Of a DNA stretch of 55,903 nucleotides, positions 51,311 to 55,903 are shown piece by piece. Source of the DNA: Pseudomonadota bacterium (lineage in GTDB: Bacteria > Pseudomonadota > Gammaproteobacteria > Burkholderiales > Casimicrobiaceae). The position numbers and the translations under genes were made by a program. Below the pieces are notes generated by a model. The model did not search any database and was not told the DNA's origin. It saw only the letters and a list, made by a program, of their open reading frames with translations. Each line of letters starts with the position of its first letter. The first letter of the stretch is position 1. The stretch lies in the NCBI GenBank assembly GCA_018241785.1, contig JAFEDF010000005.1:1-55903 (forward strand). Direction: 5' to 3'.

Positions 51311-51315
51311 GCGTT

Positions 51316-51329
51316 CAACACTATTGTTG
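51316..51329. promoter_or_regulatory. inverted repeat just upstream of the CoA-transferase start
   Basis: CAACA-CTAT-TGTTG, 5-base arms around 4 bases, six bases before the start codon. It could be a repressor site or an mRNA hairpin near the ribosome site; no regulator gene is adjacent. Confidence 0.25.
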
Positions 51330-51388
51330 CACGGCAGCTGACCGCCGGCGCCGCGACATCGATTCGCACGCCGGGACGCGCCGAGGGT

Positions 51389-51425
51389 GATAACATATCT
51401 ACATCTGATGTTATCATCTGCAGAT
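51389..51425 (+). promoter_or_regulatory. palindromic operator of the toxin-antitoxin pair
   Basis: GATAACAT (51389-51396) and ATGTTATC (51408-51415) form perfect 8-base arms 11 bases apart, followed by the 10-base palindrome ATCTGCAGAT (51416-51425), two bases before the antitoxin ATG. CATCTG recurs at 51402 and 51415. The block is AT-rich against a GC-rich background. RHH antitoxins bind such sites to repress their own operon, so this is a likely autoregulatory operator. Confidence 0.7.
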
Positions 51426-51426
51426 C

Positions 51427-51651
51427 ATGACCCGAACCCAGATCAGCCTCACCGAACGCGAGTACGAAGCCGCCAAGCGCGAGGCCGAGCGCCTCGGCAT
51501 CTCGCTGGCCGAACTGTTGCGCCGGTCGCTGCGCGCACTGCTGCCGGTGGACGAGAGCAAGCCGTGGATGCGCTACGCCGGCATGGTCGAAACGGGCGAC
51601 CCGGCATCGAGTGTGCGGATCGACGAACTGGTCTATGGGCACAAGGGCTGA
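51427..51651 (+). CDS. ribbon-helix-helix antitoxin (VapB/CopG-like)
   Basis: A 74-residue protein with a ribbon-helix-helix DNA-binding start: TRTQISLTEREYEAAKREAERLGISLAELLRRSLRALLP, where the TQISL strand would contact DNA. The C-terminal VRIDELVYGHKG region would cover the toxin active site. It overlaps the toxin gene by 17 bases and has its own palindromic operator. Confidence 0.85.
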   Translation: MTRTQISLTEREYEAAKREAERLGISLAELLRRSLRALLPVDESKPWMRYAGMVETGDPASSVRIDELVYGHKG

Positions 51652-52048
51652 AGCCTACGTGGACACGTCGGCCTTCATCGCGTTCGCCGATCGCTCCGAC
51701 ACCCATCACGCGACGTTTCGCAGGCTGTTCGCCGATCCGCCAAGCCTCGTCACGACGACGCTCGTCGTTGCGGAGGGACACGGCTGGTTCCTGCGCCGCT
51801 ACGACCGTACGCGCGCGCTGCAGTTTCTCGCCATGATCGAAGTGATGAAGCCGCTGACCGTGGTCGCTGTCGGCGACGGCGAGCAGACGAAAGCGGTGGA
51901 ATTCCTGCGCCGCTACTCGGACCAGGATCTGACGCTCACCGACGCGGTAGGTCTCCACGTCATGCGCACACGGCGTATCCGCGTCGGCTGGTCGACCGAC
52001 TTCCACCTCGGCATGACCGGCGTTCCGCTGGCGATCGACGCACGATAG
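51635..52048 (+). CDS. PIN-domain toxin (VapC-like)
   Basis: A 137-residue PIN nuclease. The acidic site is intact: YVDTSAFIAFAD (first Asp), LVVAEGHGWFLRR (Glu), LTLTDAVGLHVM (Asp) and GWSTDFHLG (last Asp). VapC-type toxins cleave tRNA or 23S rRNA until held by the antitoxin. The ATG at 51635 lies inside the antitoxin gene, favouring coupled, antitoxin-first translation. Start choice over an upstream alternative rests on the AEAYVDTSAF N-terminus. It converges with valS, 16 bases away. Confidence 0.86.
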   Translation: MGTRAEAYVDTSAFIAFADRSDTHHATFRRLFADPPSLVTTTLVVAEGHGWFLRRYDRTRALQFLAMIEVMKPLTVVAVGDGEQTKAVEFLRRYSDQDLTLTDAVGLHVMRTRRIRVGWSTDFHLGMTGVPLAIDAR

Positions 52049-52064
52049 CGGTTTGCGCGGCCGG

Positions 52065-54908
<2,844 letters not shown>

Positions 54909-54935
54909 GACGGCAGTGTGCGGCAAAAAGGGGAA

Positions 54936-54941
54936 ATTGTA
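54936..54941 (-). promoter_or_regulatory. candidate -10 of valS
   Basis: TACAAT on the minus strand (5 of 6) lies 28 bases before the valS ATG; no good -35 was seen. No T-box or leader peptide was noticed in the 113-base gap. Confidence 0.35.
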
Positions 54942-55021
54942 GCGGACGGCGCCGCCGTGGACGGACGGCTCCGCTGTGCCGGTCGCGGCCGGCTCGCGCT
55001 GATGCGCCGGACCGCCAGCGC

Positions 55022-55903
55022 TCAGGCCGTCGAGGCAAGAAGCGCCACCGCGTAGCGCGCAATGGCGAGCGACGCAGTGAGTCCCGGCGACTCGATGCCG
55101 AACAGATTGACGAGTCCTGCGACGCCGTGCTCCGCCGGCCCGTCGATCGCGAAATCGCGCGCGGGTTCGCCGGGACCGGCGAGCTTCGGGCGGATGCCGG
55201 CGTAATCCGGAACGAGCGCACCCTCGGGAAGACCGGGCCAGTAGCGCCGAATCGCCGCGTAGAAGGAAGTGCTGCGTGCCGGATCGACCGCGTAGTCGAT
55301 CGCGTCGACCCACTCGACGTCGGGGCCGAAGCGCGCCTGCCCGGCGAGATCGAGGGTGAGATGCACGCCGAGCCCGCCCGGCTCCGGCAACGGATAGACG
55401 AGGCGCGAAAATGGCGCCCTGGAGGCGAGCCTGAAGTAGCTCCCCTTGCAGTAGTGCTGGCGCCGCAGCGCGCCTCGCGGGAAGCCGTCGATCGATGCCG
55501 CGACCGATGCTGCATCGAGCCCCGCGCAGTTGAACACCGTTCGCGCGCGCAGCGTGATCGGCTCGGGCCCGTCGACCGTGAGCTCGATGCCATCGCGAGC
55601 GATCCGGCCGCCCGTCACGCGGCTCGCAACCGCGATGGCGGCGCCGGCGTCGCGGGCATCGCCTTCGAGCGCCGTCAGGTAGCCGTGGCTGTCGACAATT
55701 CCGGTCGACGGCGACAGGATTGCTGCGCCGCACACAAGCTCGGGCTCGAGCCTTCGCGCCTCGCGGGCGTCGAGCGCGACGAGGTCGGCCACACCGTTCG
55801 CGCGCGCCTGCTCGGCGAGTTGCATGAGCCGGCCGCCCGCGTCGCCTTCGGCCTCGACGACGAGCTTGCCGATGCGCCGGTGGGCAACGCGATGCTCTTC
55901 GCA
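55022..55903 (-). CDS. lhgO: FAD-dependent L-2-hydroxyglutarate oxidase-like protein, 5' end outside the window
   Basis: A DAO-family flavoprotein of which at least 293 C-terminal residues are visible; the frame is open to the right edge. Segments [109 protein letters not shown] and [16 protein letters not shown] match LhgO/L2HGDH, which oxidises L-2-hydroxyglutarate to 2-oxoglutarate. Related D-amino-acid and glycerol-phosphate oxidases are the alternatives. It is on the same strand as valS, 113 bases upstream. Confidence 0.88.
   Translation of the reverse strand, partial: CEEHRVAHRRIGKLVVEAEGDAGGRLMQLAEQARANGVADLVALDAREARRLEPELVCGAAILSPSTGIVDSHGYLTALEGDARDAGAAIAVASRVTGGRIARDGIELTVDGPEPITLRARTVFNCAGLDAASVAASIDGFPRGALRRQHYCKGSYFRLASRAPFSRLVYPLPEPGGLGVHLTLDLAGQARFGPDVEWVDAIDYAVDPARSTSFYAAIRRYWPGLPEGALVPDYAGIRPKLAGPGEPARDFAIDGPAEHGVAGLVNLFGIESPGLTASLAIARYAVALLASTA

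Overview
The window is about 56 kb of very GC-rich DNA, roughly 70 percent by eye, packed with genes. Many neighbours overlap by 1 to 20 bases (ATGA, GTGA, TTGA or TAATG junctions), and GTG starts are common. Protein content and gene order (recA, pncC, pgpA, thiL, nusB, ribH, ribBA; then ribE, ribD, nrdR, glyA; yjgA with mogA) point to a betaproteobacterium, probably in or near Burkholderiales. This placement is by recognition, not by a search. No rRNA, tRNA, insertion sequence, integrase or CRISPR array was seen.

Layout. 1-5844 (minus): recA, with a candidate LexA-type operator in its promoter, then a housekeeping string encoding PncC amidase, an acetyltransferase, PgpA, ThiL, NusB, RibH and RibBA. 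5866-10115 (minus): a TetR regulator and a catabolic operon (glutaryl-CoA dehydrogenase, zeta-class isomerase, FAH-family hydrolase, alpha/beta hydrolase). 10287-13388 (plus): five overlapping minor pilin genes without pilY1. 13396-18580 (minus): mmsA, ribE, ribD, nrdR, glyA; with ribBA and ribH this gives four riboflavin genes, but the GTP cyclohydrolase II half of RibBA has lost its zinc cysteines. 18701-22361: a TRAP transporter whose QM genes converge on dctP; dctM has no stop codon before the shared hairpin.

22559-30411: an unrecognised 554-residue protein, PmbA, a half-length YjgA, MogA, an EamA exporter, a decayed vapBC pair, an AidB-like dehydrogenase and MtfA. 30451-36784: RmuC, a DUF2891-like protein, TypA, and RhlE on the opposite strand behind a divergent promoter region. 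36849-42143: a gsiABCD-type peptide/glutathione importer.

42187-49999 (minus) is the most unusual region. It holds a SIR2-like/TIR protein, an nSTAND-type NTPase with one membrane segment and a TPR-like tail, and a helical-repeat/SLOG-like/nucleotide cyclase protein. These three are joined by 4-base overlaps, and an MFS exporter follows. The domains recall Thoeris (SIR2-SLOG plus TIR) but are shuffled: SIR2 sits with TIR, and SLOG sits with a cyclase. A NAD-derived signal from TIR that is read by SLOG to control a cyclase is a testable inference. The window ends with a class III CoA-transferase, an intact RHH/PIN toxin-antitoxin pair with a palindromic operator, valS, and a truncated L-2-hydroxyglutarate oxidase-like gene.
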